From the NCBI RefSeq assembly GCF_007004095.1, contig NZ_VHJK01000001.1, positions 872,501-936,500 on the forward strand: a stretch of 64,000 nt of DNA, written 5' to 3'. This stretch comes from Erythrobacter insulae. Lineage in GTDB: Bacteria; Pseudomonadota; Alphaproteobacteria; Sphingomonadales; Sphingomonadaceae. Position 1 is the first letter of the stretch, and every line of letters begins with the position of its first letter. Shown piece after piece: positions 47,221 through 56,666 of the stretch. Below the pieces are notes generated by a model, which was given only the letters and a program-made list of their open reading frames with translations, was not told where the DNA came from and did not search any database. The position numbers and the translations under genes are program-made.

Positions 47221-48785
47221 TGGAAGATTTTGCTGAAATCCTCTTTGGCCTTGGTGACAAACTTACCGCCCATATCGTCTTGGCAGCCAGCGCAATCGGG
47301 CTCGGCATTGCAGTGGCCTTGCCGCTCGCAGTCTGGGCCAGCCGTTCGCAAACGGTGAACCGCGTGGCACTGGGCTTTGCCAGTCTGGTCCAGACAATCC
47401 CTGCGCTCGCTTTGCTCGCGTTATTTTTCCCGATCCTGCTTTCCTTAAGAAGCGTTTTTGGCGAAGGCCTGCCGACGCTTGGATTTCTGCCCGCTTTGCT
47501 TGCGCTGGCGCTCTATGCGCTTTTACCCATCTTGCGAAACGCAGTCACGGCTCAGGCCAATCTGGACCCGGGCGTATTAGAAGCCGCAGACGGCGTCGGC
47601 ATGACAAAATGGCAAAAATTACGCCTTGTCGAAGCCCCGCTTTCCGCGCCGTTCATCATGGCAGGGATCCGCACCGCCAGCGTCTGGACCATCGGCGCAG
47701 CGACGCTTTCCACCACCATCGGGCAACCCAGCCTGGGAGATCCAATTTTTGCCGGCCTCCAGACCCAGAATTGGGCTTTGGTGCTGGCAGGCTGTTTCGC
47801 CAGCGCTGCCTTGGCTTTGGTGACCGATATGCTGCTCGGCTTGATTGAACGCGGTCTCGCGGCCCGCAATCGCTGGCAATATGGCAGCGGGTTTCTCGCC
47901 GTAGCGCTCGGGCTGATGGCTGCGATCATATTCCAATTCGGTGATGACTGGTTCGGTGAACAGCGCGAAGACGGTGATCTGGGCCCGATCGTTATCGCTT
48001 CCAAACAATTCTCAGAGCAATATATCCTTGCCCAGCTCATCGGCGCGCAGCTTCGGAAAGCCGGGTTCGAAGTCGAATATCGTGACGGATTGGGATCGGC
48101 GGTGGTTCACAGCGCCGTGGCCTCTTCAAATATCGACGTTTCGGTCGATTACACCGGTACGATCTGGACCAACAATCTCAAACGGACCGATAATCCCGGA
48201 CGTGATGCGATGTATGAAACGATCAAAGCGTGGGAGCGCGAGGAAAACGGAGTTCGGGTGCTCGGGCGGCTGGGTTTTGAGAACGCTTATGCTTTTGCCA
48301 TGCGCGCAGACCGCGCAAACGCGCTTGGCATAACTTCGCTCGGCGATCTGGTGCCGGTGGCAGGCAATCTCACTGTCGGAGGCGACCCGGAATTCTTTGA
48401 ACGGCCCGAATGGATTGCAGTGCGCGATGCGTACGGAATGGAATTTGGCGAGACGCGTAATTTCTCACCCACTTTCATGTACAACGCGCTGCGTTCGGGC
48501 GAAGCCGACGTGATCAGCGCCTACACCTCCGATGGCCGCATCGCGGCAGACAGGCTGATCATTTTGGAGGACCCGCGCGAGGCTCTGCCCAGCTATGATG
48601 CGATGGTCATGATGTCCCCGCGCGTCGCCGGTGAAGACGCCATTGCAGAGGCGCTAATGCCCCTGATCGGCGGGATCAGCGTCGAGGTTATGCGGGAGGC
48701 AAATTTCGCAGTGGACCGCGAGGGCGAAGGCAAACTCAGCCCCGCCGACGCGGCGGCAGAGCTGGCCAAAAAAATCGGGCTTTGA
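47220..48785 (+). CDS. Fused permease/substrate-binding protein of an osmoprotectant or ergothioneine importer
   Basis: The 521-residue protein joins an OpuCB-like permease (about 1-215, with the EAADGVGMTKWQKLRLVEAP EAA loop and ATLSTTIGQPSLGDPI) to an extra membrane segment near 225-242. A periplasmic binding domain of the OpuC/ChoX type follows (IVIASKQFSEQYILAQLIG, VDYTGTIW, YTSDGRI). Such single-chain fusions include EgtU, the ergothioneine importer, and quaternary-amine carriers; the ligand cannot be told by eye. With the upstream ATPase it makes a complete two-gene importer. Confidence 0.9.
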   Translation: MEDFAEILFGLGDKLTAHIVLAASAIGLGIAVALPLAVWASRSQTVNRVALGFASLVQTIPALALLALFFPILLSLRSVFGEGLPTLGFLPALLALALYALLPILRNAVTAQANLDPGVLEAADGVGMTKWQKLRLVEAPLSAPFIMAGIRTASVWTIGAATLSTTIGQPSLGDPIFAGLQTQNWALVLAGCFASAALALVTDMLLGLIERGLAARNRWQYGSGFLAVALGLMAAIIFQFGDDWFGEQREDGDLGPIVIASKQFSEQYILAQLIGAQLRKAGFEVEYRDGLGSAVVHSAVASSNIDVSVDYTGTIWTNNLKRTDNPGRDAMYETIKAWEREENGVRVLGRLGFENAYAFAMRADRANALGITSLGDLVPVAGNLTVGGDPEFFERPEWIAVRDAYGMEFGETRNFSPTFMYNALRSGEADVISAYTSDGRIAADRLIILEDPREALPSYDAMVMMSPRVAGEDAIAEALMPLIGGISVEVMREANFAVDREGEGKLSPADAAAELAKKIGL

Positions 48786-48790
48786 TCGGT

Positions 48791-49222
48791 TTATTTCGCG
48801 CGTTTCCAAAGCTGCGTTTGACAAAACGGGCCGATGCACCCCTTCACCTCCAGCGTGTTGGCGTCTTTCCGGCGCAGGATCGAGCGATAGCTCTTGCCGC
48901 TTTTGGGATCGTAAATCCGTCCCCGCCACTGCGCCGCCTCGGCTTTGAACTGTGTCAAAATCGGCAGGCCCAACAGCTTGCGTTTCTTTTTTGCGGGGTC
49001 AGGATTGTAGATATCGCGCTGGCCCGGTCCATCAGGCGGAGGCACCAGAAAGCGGGAAATCGTCCCGCAGGTCACCGCGCCGCACGATTGAATCGTGACC
49101 ACTGCGTCCTTGTCTTCGGTAATCCACCGTCCATTCACCGGATCAGCAGCAAAGGCCGGCGACATGCCGAGGGTAAAGGCCGCGGCAACTGACGCAACTG
49201 ATACAAGAGCACGCGTGATCAT
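48791..49222 (-). CDS. DUF2147 family exported protein
   Basis: The 143-residue protein has a signal peptide ending near SPAFAADP and the DUF2147 plan: NGRWITEDKDAVVTIQSC, CGTISRF, a Lys-rich loop, ILTQFK, WRGRIYDPKSGKSYRSIL and LEVKGCIGPFCQTQLWKR. It is periplasmic, and the function is not known. Four Cys suggest two disulfides. GGGAGAG lies 6 bases before the ATG at 49222. Confidence 0.9.
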   Translation of the reverse strand: MITRALVSVASVAAAFTLGMSPAFAADPVNGRWITEDKDAVVTIQSCGAVTCGTISRFLVPPPDGPGQRDIYNPDPAKKKRKLLGLPILTQFKAEAAQWRGRIYDPKSGKSYRSILRRKDANTLEVKGCIGPFCQTQLWKRAK

Positions 49223-49282
49223 GGTTTCTCTCCCGAATATATACATACCATACGGGCAATGCGGCCCAAAGGTTACACGGGG

Positions 49283-51040
49283 TTACTGAAACCCTTCCCC
49301 AATCGGCCAGCGGCGACCGCAAACGCCCAGCACCTTGAACAAAGAGCCCATCTGATCATCTTCGACCAGCCGGTCCCGTTGCCGCTGCAACTGATCCGCC
49401 ATTTTCGGAGATTGCCGCTTAAGTGCCTCCAGCCGGGTGTCGATGTGCAATTGCCGCAGCCATTCGCCTTGAGTTTGAAGACCCATGACCTCCGCGCCGT
49501 TTTTGGCGGCGACCGCTTGCAACAGCTCAAAATCAACATGCGCGGTCAGGTCCGCCTCGCCAGGATGCGCAAGCGGGTCCACCTTGGTATGCTCTTTCAA
49601 CGCCTGCAGGGTGGAGCCTGACCGTAATTCTGCCGCGCCGTAATCAATGATCAAAGCAGCGCCGCCCTGATTCGTAAGTCGCCGAGCGATCTCGGCCATC
49701 ACTGTCGATGCGGCCGCACTTGTTTCGATCATCGTGCCTTGCGGTGCCTCTTTCCAGCTGGGCGGGACAACTGCATCCATCGGTTTATCGCCAGCGACAA
49801 AGGCGAAATTGTCGCCTTCAAGGCCAACCATTCGCTCTCGCCAACCATCCGCCGAACGGACCAGCTGATGGATCGGCAGGGCATCGAAAAACTCGTTCGC
49901 AACAATCAATAGCGGGCGATCATCCGGCAAGGTCGAAAGATCATGATGGAAACGCACCGTAGGCACAGCCTTGCGCTGCAATTTGCGCAGCTCCAGCGAT
50001 CCTTCGACAAAATGGATATGCGGATCAAACCCGTATTTGCCCGCAGTCTTGAGCGCATCTTTGCTCAGCGTTCCCCGGCCCGGCCCCAGTTCGACAAAAT
50101 GGATGTTCTTCGATGCACCCATCTTCACCCACAAATCGGCAATCCAAAGGCCGACCAGCTCGCCGAACATCTGGCTGATTTCGGGCGCAGTGATGAAATC
50201 ACCGGTATCGCCAAGGGGGTCTCTGCTCGCGTAATACCGCGCGTTGCTTTCGCCCATATACTGAGCGAGGCTGAGTGGTCCGTTTTCCCGGATCAGACGG
50301 CGGAACGTCTTGTCGAGATCAAGCGAGGCGAGCTCTTTCGCCCGTGCTTCTTCGGCGGCCTGCTCTTTGGCCGCGGCCGCTTTGCGCGCCTTTTCCTCGG
50401 CTTCGGCTTTTGCTTTGGCTTCGGCTTTGGCCTTAAGCTCGGCTTCCTCGCGGGCACGTTTGCGCGCTTCTTCCTCGGCCTTCTTCGCTGCAAGCTCCGC
50501 CTGCTTCTGGGCGTCCGCTGCGGCTTTAGCCTGTTTCTGCTTTTCGGCTTCGGCTTTTGCTTTGGCCTTTGCCTGCGCCTTCAGCTCGGCCTGTTTGGAC
50601 GCTTCGGCTTCGGCTTGAACCGCCGCCTCGCGTTCCGCTTTCGCTTTTGCTGCCGCTTCCTTTTTCGCGTCAGCTTCGGCTTTCTGCGCAGCCGCTGCAT
50701 CGGCCTCGTCTTTGGCTTTACGCTGCGCCAACTGCCGAGCTTCCTGCTCGGCTTGCTTTGCAGCCTCTTCGCGCTTTTTTGCTTTCTGAGCCGCTTCTGC
50801 TTTCGCAGCTGCCTGCGCTTTCAATTCCGCCTCACGCGCGGCTTTCGCCCCGGCTTCATCCGGGGCGGGCGCGTCTTTTGCGATTTCAGGATCGATCAGT
50901 TGCAGACCGCGCGGGCGCCACACGCCCTTTTCATTCAGGCTGGCTTCGTCTCGCTCACGCTGCCGGTTCCCACCGGTTTCCGCGTCACCGCGTAAAGCGT
51001 TACAATCAACCCAATCAAGATCAGCGGTATTGTTAGCCAT
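49283..51040 (-). CDS. MidA/NDUFAF7-type SAM methyltransferase with long helical N-terminal extension
   Basis: Residues from about 250 onward form a MidA/NDUFAF7-type methyltransferase: FRRLIRENGPLSLAQYMGE, DFITAPEISQMFGEL, HFVELGPGRGTLSKD (SAM motif I near residue 317), NEFFDALPIHQLV and IIDYG. NDUFAF7 dimethylates an arginine of a complex I subunit in mitochondria. Residues about 62-245 are almost pure Ala, Lys, Glu, Arg and Gln, a TolA-like helix or coiled coil. The frame runs 106 bases into lgt; a GTG at 50923 just after the lgt stop is an equally good start. No ATG or GTG lies in the coil, so the extension seems to be made. Confidence 0.82.
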   Translation of the reverse strand: MANNTADLDWVDCNALRGDAETGGNRQRERDEASLNEKGVWRPRGLQLIDPEIAKDAPAPDEAGAKAAREAELKAQAAAKAEAAQKAKKREEAAKQAEQEARQLAQRKAKDEADAAAAQKAEADAKKEAAAKAKAEREAAVQAEAEASKQAELKAQAKAKAKAEAEKQKQAKAAADAQKQAELAAKKAEEEARKRAREEAELKAKAEAKAKAEAEEKARKAAAAKEQAAEEARAKELASLDLDKTFRRLIRENGPLSLAQYMGESNARYYASRDPLGDTGDFITAPEISQMFGELVGLWIADLWVKMGASKNIHFVELGPGRGTLSKDALKTAGKYGFDPHIHFVEGSLELRKLQRKAVPTVRFHHDLSTLPDDRPLLIVANEFFDALPIHQLVRSADGWRERMVGLEGDNFAFVAGDKPMDAVVPPSWKEAPQGTMIETSAAASTVMAEIARRLTNQGGAALIIDYGAAELRSGSTLQALKEHTKVDPLAHPGEADLTAHVDFELLQAVAAKNGAEVMGLQTQGEWLRQLHIDTRLEALKRQSPKMADQLQRQRDRLVEDDQMGSLFKVLGVCGRRWPIGEGFQ

Positions 51041-51810
51041 TGCCCCATCGATAATCCGGTTCGCGCTGCGAACTCTGCCAATTGTGAATCAGGTTCACGA
51101 AAGAATTCGTTAACAAAGCGGGCGATCCCCATACCCAGAGTGAACACACCCACAAGCAGACCAGGGCGGTAGCGCGCATTGGTCTTCCAGAACAAGAGCA
51201 TCAACACAATCAGCAGCGCAAGCCCTTCCAGACCGGCCTGATACAGCTGGCTGGGATGGCGCGCAATTTCGCCAGCGCGCGGATCGGGAAATACCATTGC
51301 CCACGGCACATCGCTGGCCCGGCCCCACAGCTCGCCATTGTTAAAGTTCGCCAGCCGCCCGAGCATCATACCCATCGGCACATTGACAGCGATATAATCA
51401 CACACTCTCAGGAAAGAGAGCTGTCCGCTGCGCGTTACCCAAGCGATCGCCAGCAGCACGCCGATCAAACCACCGTGAAAGCTCATCCCGCCTTCCCACA
51501 GTTTGAGCACGTCCAGCGGATTGGACCAAAGATTCGGCTGGTAGAAAATCGAATAGCCGATGCGGCCACCCAAAATGACCCCAAGCGTGCAATAAAAGAA
51601 CAAATCATCAGCATGACGTTGCGCCATCGGGGCGCCCGGCTGTTTGAGCATTTTTGATAAATGCCAATATGCGAACAGCACACCAATAAGATACGCAAGC
51701 GAATAGAACCGTAGCGTAAAAAAGCCGAGGTCAAAGCCCGGAAACAGGCCCAGATCGGACCAGTAAATCGGATCGGCAGCGGCGCCGCTTGCAGCAAGTA
51801 GTGACAGCAC
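50935..51810 (-). CDS. lgt: Prolipoprotein diacylglyceryl transferase
   Basis: Lgt attaches diacylglycerol to the lipobox Cys, the first step of lipoprotein maturation. The 291-residue membrane protein has the MSFHGGLIG catalytic-His motif near residue 110 and the signature GRLANFNNGELWGR with the key Arg near residue 152, plus HPSQLYQ. The start is a GTG at 51810. Its 3' end overlaps the long frame of the methyltransferase gene. Confidence 0.96.
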   Translation of the reverse strand: MLSLLAASGAAADPIYWSDLGLFPGFDLGFFTLRFYSLAYLIGVLFAYWHLSKMLKQPGAPMAQRHADDLFFYCTLGVILGGRIGYSIFYQPNLWSNPLDVLKLWEGGMSFHGGLIGVLLAIAWVTRSGQLSFLRVCDYIAVNVPMGMMLGRLANFNNGELWGRASDVPWAMVFPDPRAGEIARHPSQLYQAGLEGLALLIVLMLLFWKTNARYRPGLLVGVFTLGMGIARFVNEFFREPDSQLAEFAARTGLSMGQWLTIPLILIGLIVTLYAVTRKPVGTGSVSETKPA

Positions 51811-52007
51811 CCGTGGAACCTCTTAATAGCTTTTCAAAAGCCGCAAACGCGACTTCGGTCGGGCGGCTTGTGGCACAGCCGGGCGTTTGGGGAAAGGCTT
51901 GTTAGAAACGGCCTGATAACCTTTTCGGCTTTGGTCACAGCACACAGAGCAGGTTCCGCAGAGAGCAGCTCACAAGGATGGATTAGACCTTAAGGAGAGA
52001 AATTCGC

Positions 52008-53726
52008 ATGGCCACCCAGCTGGACAATGCGCTTGAAGCGATCATGGGCGAACTGACCAAAGAAGGTCAGCCATTTGTCACCGTACCGTTTGATCGTGAT
52101 GGTGTCGAAATGCCTACCTTCGCAGGCGCTCCCCCCACCTTGGCGCATTATTTTGCGCACTTTTGCAACGAGCATAAGGATGTGCCGTTTCTGGTGGATG
52201 GCGATCTGCGTCTGACCTTTGGCGATACTTATGCTGCGGCAGTTTGCGTTGCAGAAGGTTTGGTCAAACATCACGGCGTCGAAAAAGGCGACCGGATCGG
52301 AATCGCGGCGCGCAACTCTGCCAACTGGATGATTGCCTATATGGGCATCATCATGGCTGGCGGCTGCGCCACATTGCTCAACGGGTTCTGGGTCGGGGAA
52401 GAGCTGGCTTACGGCGTCCGTCTGGCGGAATGTAAGATCGTTCTGGCAGATGTTGGCCGGGCAAAGCGGCTGGAGGGCACCGACCATTCGGCCAAACTGA
52501 TCCTGATAGATCACAATGCACCATCAGAAGGCCTGTCCAGCATTTGGGCTCAGCCGGCCGATCTGCAATCGTCTGTTGCCATGCAGGTGCTGGGCCAGAT
52601 CGGGCCAGATGATATTGCGACCATCCTGTACACATCAGGTTCGACCGGCAATTCCAAAGGTGCCTGGTCCGATCATCGCGGCGTTGTGAACGGTGTGATG
52701 AATTACGTCGCGCAAAGTGCGATGGCCAAGATTCTGCTGGAAAGTCAGGGTCAGGATGTGAGCGCACAGCCATGCGCATTGATCGCGGTTCCGCTGTTCC
52801 ATGTGACCGGCGAAATTCCGCTGTTCCTGCAAAGCTATGCAATCGCGCGCAAGCTTGTGTTGATGCCCAAATGGGACGCCGAAGAAGCGCTGCGTTTGAT
52901 GGAGTCCGAAAAGGTCACTTATTTCGTCGGCGTGCCGCTGATGAGTTACGAGATGGCGACCCACCCAGACCGCGAGAAATACGACCTTTCATCGTGCAAG
53001 AGCTTCGCCGCTGGCGGCGCTCCGCGTCCGGTTGAACACGTTACCAAGATCAAAAAAGCGTTCCCCGAAGGATTCCCTCTGCTTGGATATGGCCTCACCG
53101 AAACCAATGCGGTCGGGTGCGGCAATTTCAACGAAAACTACCTTGCAAAGCCCGGCTCCACCGGACGCCCATCGCGGCCTTTGGTCGATCTCGCCATTCT
53201 TGATGATGACGGTAACAAGCTTGAACAGGGCGCTATTGGCGAGGTTTGCATCCGTTCGGTCGCCAATTTCCGCGGCTACTGGAACAATGACGAGGCAACC
53301 AGGGATGCCTTTACCGATGACCGGTATTTCCGCACGGGTGACCTGGGTTATCTTGATGAAGACGAATATCTGTTCATCGTTGATCGTAAGAAAGACATCA
53401 TCATTCGCGGGGGAGAGAACATCTCCTGTATCGAAGTGGAAGATGCGATCTACGCGCATGATGATATCGCCGAATGCTCTGTATTTGGTCTTCCCGATGA
53501 ACGTATGGGCGAAGTGCCGGCAGCCGTGATCCGCGTAAAAGAAGGGCGTGATCCGATGAGCGCGGCGCAAATGCGCGAATTTCTGCTCAGCCACACGGCG
53601 CCGTTCAAGGTGCCACTGGAAGAGCATATTTTCCCGGTTGCCGATGTGCTCCCGCGCCTTGGGACGCAGAAAATCGACAAAAAGACGCTGCGCGCAGAAT
53701 ACACCGAAAAGCTCGCTTCGGCCTAA
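52008..53726 (+). CDS. Class I adenylate-forming acyl-CoA synthetase
   Basis: The 572-residue enzyme has phosphate loop ILYTSGSTGNSKGAWSDHR near residue 210, GYGLTETNAVG near residue 362, DLGYLDEDEYLFIVDRKKDIII and the GGENISCIEVEDA hinge. The late catalytic Lys is in RLGTQKIDKKTL. The GSTGNSKG loop departs from the common TTGxPKG. AGGAGAG lies 8 bases before the ATG. The acid substrate is unknown. Its stop is 62 bases before glnD. Confidence 0.92.
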   Translation: MATQLDNALEAIMGELTKEGQPFVTVPFDRDGVEMPTFAGAPPTLAHYFAHFCNEHKDVPFLVDGDLRLTFGDTYAAAVCVAEGLVKHHGVEKGDRIGIAARNSANWMIAYMGIIMAGGCATLLNGFWVGEELAYGVRLAECKIVLADVGRAKRLEGTDHSAKLILIDHNAPSEGLSSIWAQPADLQSSVAMQVLGQIGPDDIATILYTSGSTGNSKGAWSDHRGVVNGVMNYVAQSAMAKILLESQGQDVSAQPCALIAVPLFHVTGEIPLFLQSYAIARKLVLMPKWDAEEALRLMESEKVTYFVGVPLMSYEMATHPDREKYDLSSCKSFAAGGAPRPVEHVTKIKKAFPEGFPLLGYGLTETNAVGCGNFNENYLAKPGSTGRPSRPLVDLAILDDDGNKLEQGAIGEVCIRSVANFRGYWNNDEATRDAFTDDRYFRTGDLGYLDEDEYLFIVDRKKDIIIRGGENISCIEVEDAIYAHDDIAECSVFGLPDERMGEVPAAVIRVKEGRDPMSAAQMREFLLSHTAPFKVPLEEHIFPVADVLPRLGTQKIDKKTLRAEYTEKLASA

Positions 53727-53754
53727 TCAGGCAAGAGTTTTTAGAAAGTTCAGT

Positions 53755-53791
53755 TCATTGCGCCTCTTTACCTGCTAAAGAGGCGCAATGA
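53755..53791 (+). promoter_or_regulatory. Perfect inverted repeat spanning the glnD ribosome site and start codon
   Basis: A perfect 16-bp inverted repeat (53755-53770 and 53776-53791, loop CCTGC) places the Shine-Dalgarno-like AAGAGG and the ATG at 53788-53790 in its right arm. As RNA it would hide the start of glnD. No U-run follows, so it is not a plain terminator. The structure is seen directly; a role in translation control is inferred. Confidence 0.7.
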
Positions 53792-56562
53792 CTGACTGGA
53801 CACCCCCCAGCCGCCGCGTTCCCAAACAGCGTGCAATTGTTGATCGCCGTGCTCTGACCGAGCAGATGAACGACCTCGTCAACGAGCATGGCGAAAAAGC
53901 CCGAATGCCCGTCATCGCCGCCCTGCGCGAAGCGATGGATGCGGGCCGCGCCGAGCTTGCCGACAGGCTTTTGAAAAAACCCTCCGCCGGGCACGATTGC
54001 ACCGCCGGCCATGCCTTTCTGGTCGATCAGGTGATCCGCGTGATCCATGATTACGTGACCGAGCACGTCTATCCCGTCCATAACCGGACCGCAGCCGAGC
54101 GGCTCGCGATCTTGGCGGTCGGCGGTTACGGGCGCGCAGAAATGGCCCCTCATTCCGATATCGACATCGCCTTTATCACGCCGATGAAGCGCGCGCCGTG
54201 GTGCGAACAGGTGATCGAAGCGATGCTGTACGTGCTGTGGGATCTTGGCCTGAAGGTGGGCCATTCGAGCCGCACGATTGCCGACACGATGAAAATGGCG
54301 CGCGATGATCTGACCATCCGCACGGCGCTGCTTGAAGGGCGGCTGGTCTGGGGGGATCAGGCGACTTATGAAGAGCTGCGTCAACGGTTTTGGAAGGATG
54401 TAGTGCGCGGCAGCGAAAAGCTGTTTCTGACGCAAAAACTTGATGAACGAAACCAGCGGCACAAGCGCATGGGCGACAGCCGTTATGTCGTGGAGCCTAA
54501 TGTCAAGGAAGGCAAAGGCGGGCTGCGCGATCTTCAGACCTTGTATTGGATTGGCAAATACACCCACCGTGTGGATTCAGCCGCTCAATTGGTTGATGTC
54601 GGGCTGTTCACCAACGCGGAATATCGCGGCTTTCGCCGAGCCGAGGGGTTTTTGCTGGCGGTGCGGTGTCACATGCACGTGCTAACCGATCGGCCAGAAG
54701 ACCGTTTGACTTTTGACCTGCAAAGGCAGGTTGCCGAACGCATGAATTTTGCCGACCGTCCGGGCAAAAGCGCGGTTGAACGCTTCATGCAATACTATTT
54801 TATGCAGGCAAAGCGCGTCGGCAGTCTGACCGGCGTGTTCTTGTCCCACCTTGAGGAAGAATCGTCGAAATCCAAAATCCGCAGCGGATTTTTCGCCGGC
54901 TGGAGCCAGAAAAGACGCGAACTCAAAGGATACATGGTCGAAGGCGGCCGTTTGCGCGCGCCCGGCGATGACTGGTTCGCAAAAGACCCGGTACGGCTCG
55001 TTGAAATTTTCCAATTGGCTGAGGCCGAGGGTTTGGAAATCCATCCTGAAACCATGCGGCAGACAGACCGCGATTCGAAATTGATCAATGCAGCGATCCG
55101 CAAGGATGCCCGCGCCAACGCCCTGTTTCTTGACCTGCTTGGCGGGCGCAACGACCCTGAAACTGCCCTTCGCTGGATGAATGAAGCGGGCGTATTTGGC
55201 CGATTTGTGCCAGATTTTGGCCGCGTGAACGCGCAGATGCAATTCGACATGTATCATCACTACACCGTGGATGAACACACGATCCGCGCCATTGGATTGC
55301 TTAGCCAGATTGAACGCGGCCTGCTGGATAAAGACCACCCGCGTGCAACCCGTGAGATTCACAAGGTCAGCTCGCGGCGCGCTTTATATGTCGCTGTCTT
55401 GCTGCACGATATCGCGAAAGGCCGCGGCGGCGATCATTCGGTTCTGGGGGCCGAGGTTGCCCACAAACTGTGCCCGCGCTTTGGATTGGATGCCAAGGAA
55501 ACCGATCTGGTGGCATGGCTCATCCTGCAACACCTTTTGATGAGTTCAACCGCGCAAAAACGCGATTTGACCGACCCCAAAACAATCGAGGACTTTGTAG
55601 GAGAGGTCCAAAATCTGGATCGCCTTCGCAATCTCGCGATCCTGACCGCAGTCGATATTCGCGCGGTGGGGCCGGGGACATGGAACAGCTGGAAAGGCCA
55701 GCTGCTGGGCGAATTGTATGACGCGTCGCAAGAACTGATGCGGCTTGGCCATAAACGCCATGGCCGGGCCGAGCGGGTCGCTGCGAAAAAGGCTGCAACG
55801 ACAGAGCTGCTAGGCGAAAAATCTCACCTCGTTGTCCAGGCCGGGGATATTTTGACCGATGCCTATTGGATCGCCGAACCCGAAGACATCATCGCCAAAA
55901 ACCTGATCCAGTATGAAGAGGCGCGGCGGATCAAAGATCACCTGTCGATCCACTGCGAAGTCGATGAAGAACGCGGCGCCACGCTTGTCAGTGTCATTGC
56001 GCCCGATCACCCCGGATTGTTCTATCGCATGGCTGGCGGAATTCACCTTGCCGGGGCAAACATCATCGATGCACGCATTCATACCGCGTCAAACGGCTAT
56101 GCGATTGATAATTTCCTGGTGCAAGATCTGCATGCCAAACCATTCCGCGAGGAGACCCAGATATCGCGGCTTAAAGAGGGCATTCGCAAAGCCTTGCTCG
56201 GGCAAGGGGAACTGGTACCCAAGCTTGCCGCGCGGCCGCTCAACCATGCGCGCGCAAAGGCTTTTAATGTTGCGCCGCATGTCAATTTTGACAATTCCGC
56301 GTCCAACCACTTCACCGTGATCGAAGTATCGGCGCGGGACCGACCGGCTTTGTTAAACCGGCTTGCCCATGCGCTTTATAAAGCGAACCTGATCGTGCAA
56401 TCAGCGCACATTACCGAATACGGCGAAACCGCTGTCGATACGTTTTATGTCACCGATCTGACCGGCGCAAAGGTCTTGGTTGCGGAGCGTCTGGCAGAGA
56501 TCGAGAAAGCGCTTCTGGAGGCGGCAAGTGATCGCAAGCAGCGGCTCTTGGAAGACGCATAA
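53788..56562 (+). CDS. glnD: [Protein-PII] uridylyltransferase/uridylyl-removing enzyme
   Basis: GlnD senses glutamine and modifies the PII proteins that set nitrogen metabolism. The 924-residue protein has the nucleotidyltransferase motif GGYGRAEMAPHSDIDIAF near residue 111, the HD-domain motif LLHDIAKGRGGDHS near residue 540, and two ACT domains, near residues 735 and 840 (APDHPGLFYRMAGGIH and SARDRPALLNRLAHAL). All active-site residues look intact. The start codon lies in a perfect hairpin. No glnB or glnA is in the window. Confidence 0.96.
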   Translation: MTDWTPPSRRVPKQRAIVDRRALTEQMNDLVNEHGEKARMPVIAALREAMDAGRAELADRLLKKPSAGHDCTAGHAFLVDQVIRVIHDYVTEHVYPVHNRTAAERLAILAVGGYGRAEMAPHSDIDIAFITPMKRAPWCEQVIEAMLYVLWDLGLKVGHSSRTIADTMKMARDDLTIRTALLEGRLVWGDQATYEELRQRFWKDVVRGSEKLFLTQKLDERNQRHKRMGDSRYVVEPNVKEGKGGLRDLQTLYWIGKYTHRVDSAAQLVDVGLFTNAEYRGFRRAEGFLLAVRCHMHVLTDRPEDRLTFDLQRQVAERMNFADRPGKSAVERFMQYYFMQAKRVGSLTGVFLSHLEEESSKSKIRSGFFAGWSQKRRELKGYMVEGGRLRAPGDDWFAKDPVRLVEIFQLAEAEGLEIHPETMRQTDRDSKLINAAIRKDARANALFLDLLGGRNDPETALRWMNEAGVFGRFVPDFGRVNAQMQFDMYHHYTVDEHTIRAIGLLSQIERGLLDKDHPRATREIHKVSSRRALYVAVLLHDIAKGRGGDHSVLGAEVAHKLCPRFGLDAKETDLVAWLILQHLLMSSTAQKRDLTDPKTIEDFVGEVQNLDRLRNLAILTAVDIRAVGPGTWNSWKGQLLGELYDASQELMRLGHKRHGRAERVAAKKAATTELLGEKSHLVVQAGDILTDAYWIAEPEDIIAKNLIQYEEARRIKDHLSIHCEVDEERGATLVSVIAPDHPGLFYRMAGGIHLAGANIIDARIHTASNGYAIDNFLVQDLHAKPFREETQISRLKEGIRKALLGQGELVPKLAARPLNHARAKAFNVAPHVNFDNSASNHFTVIEVSARDRPALLNRLAHALYKANLIVQSAHITEYGETAVDTFYVTDLTGAKVLVAERLAEIEKALLEAASDRKQRLLEDA

Positions 56563-56666
56563 TGTCGCACTGACTATGCCGCTCGTAGAATAGCCTGACA
56601 CTAGCGGTTGCATTTTAAAAACAGACCTGTATTGGCCGGCGCCCCTACGTTTCGGAGCAAATTTAC

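Noticed and set aside
49943-50995. 350-codon rightward frame opposite the Lys/Ala/Glu-rich coil
   Set aside because: The Phe/Gly/Leu-rich product is the expected antisense reading of Lys/Ala/Glu codons; the methyltransferase on the other strand has clear motifs.
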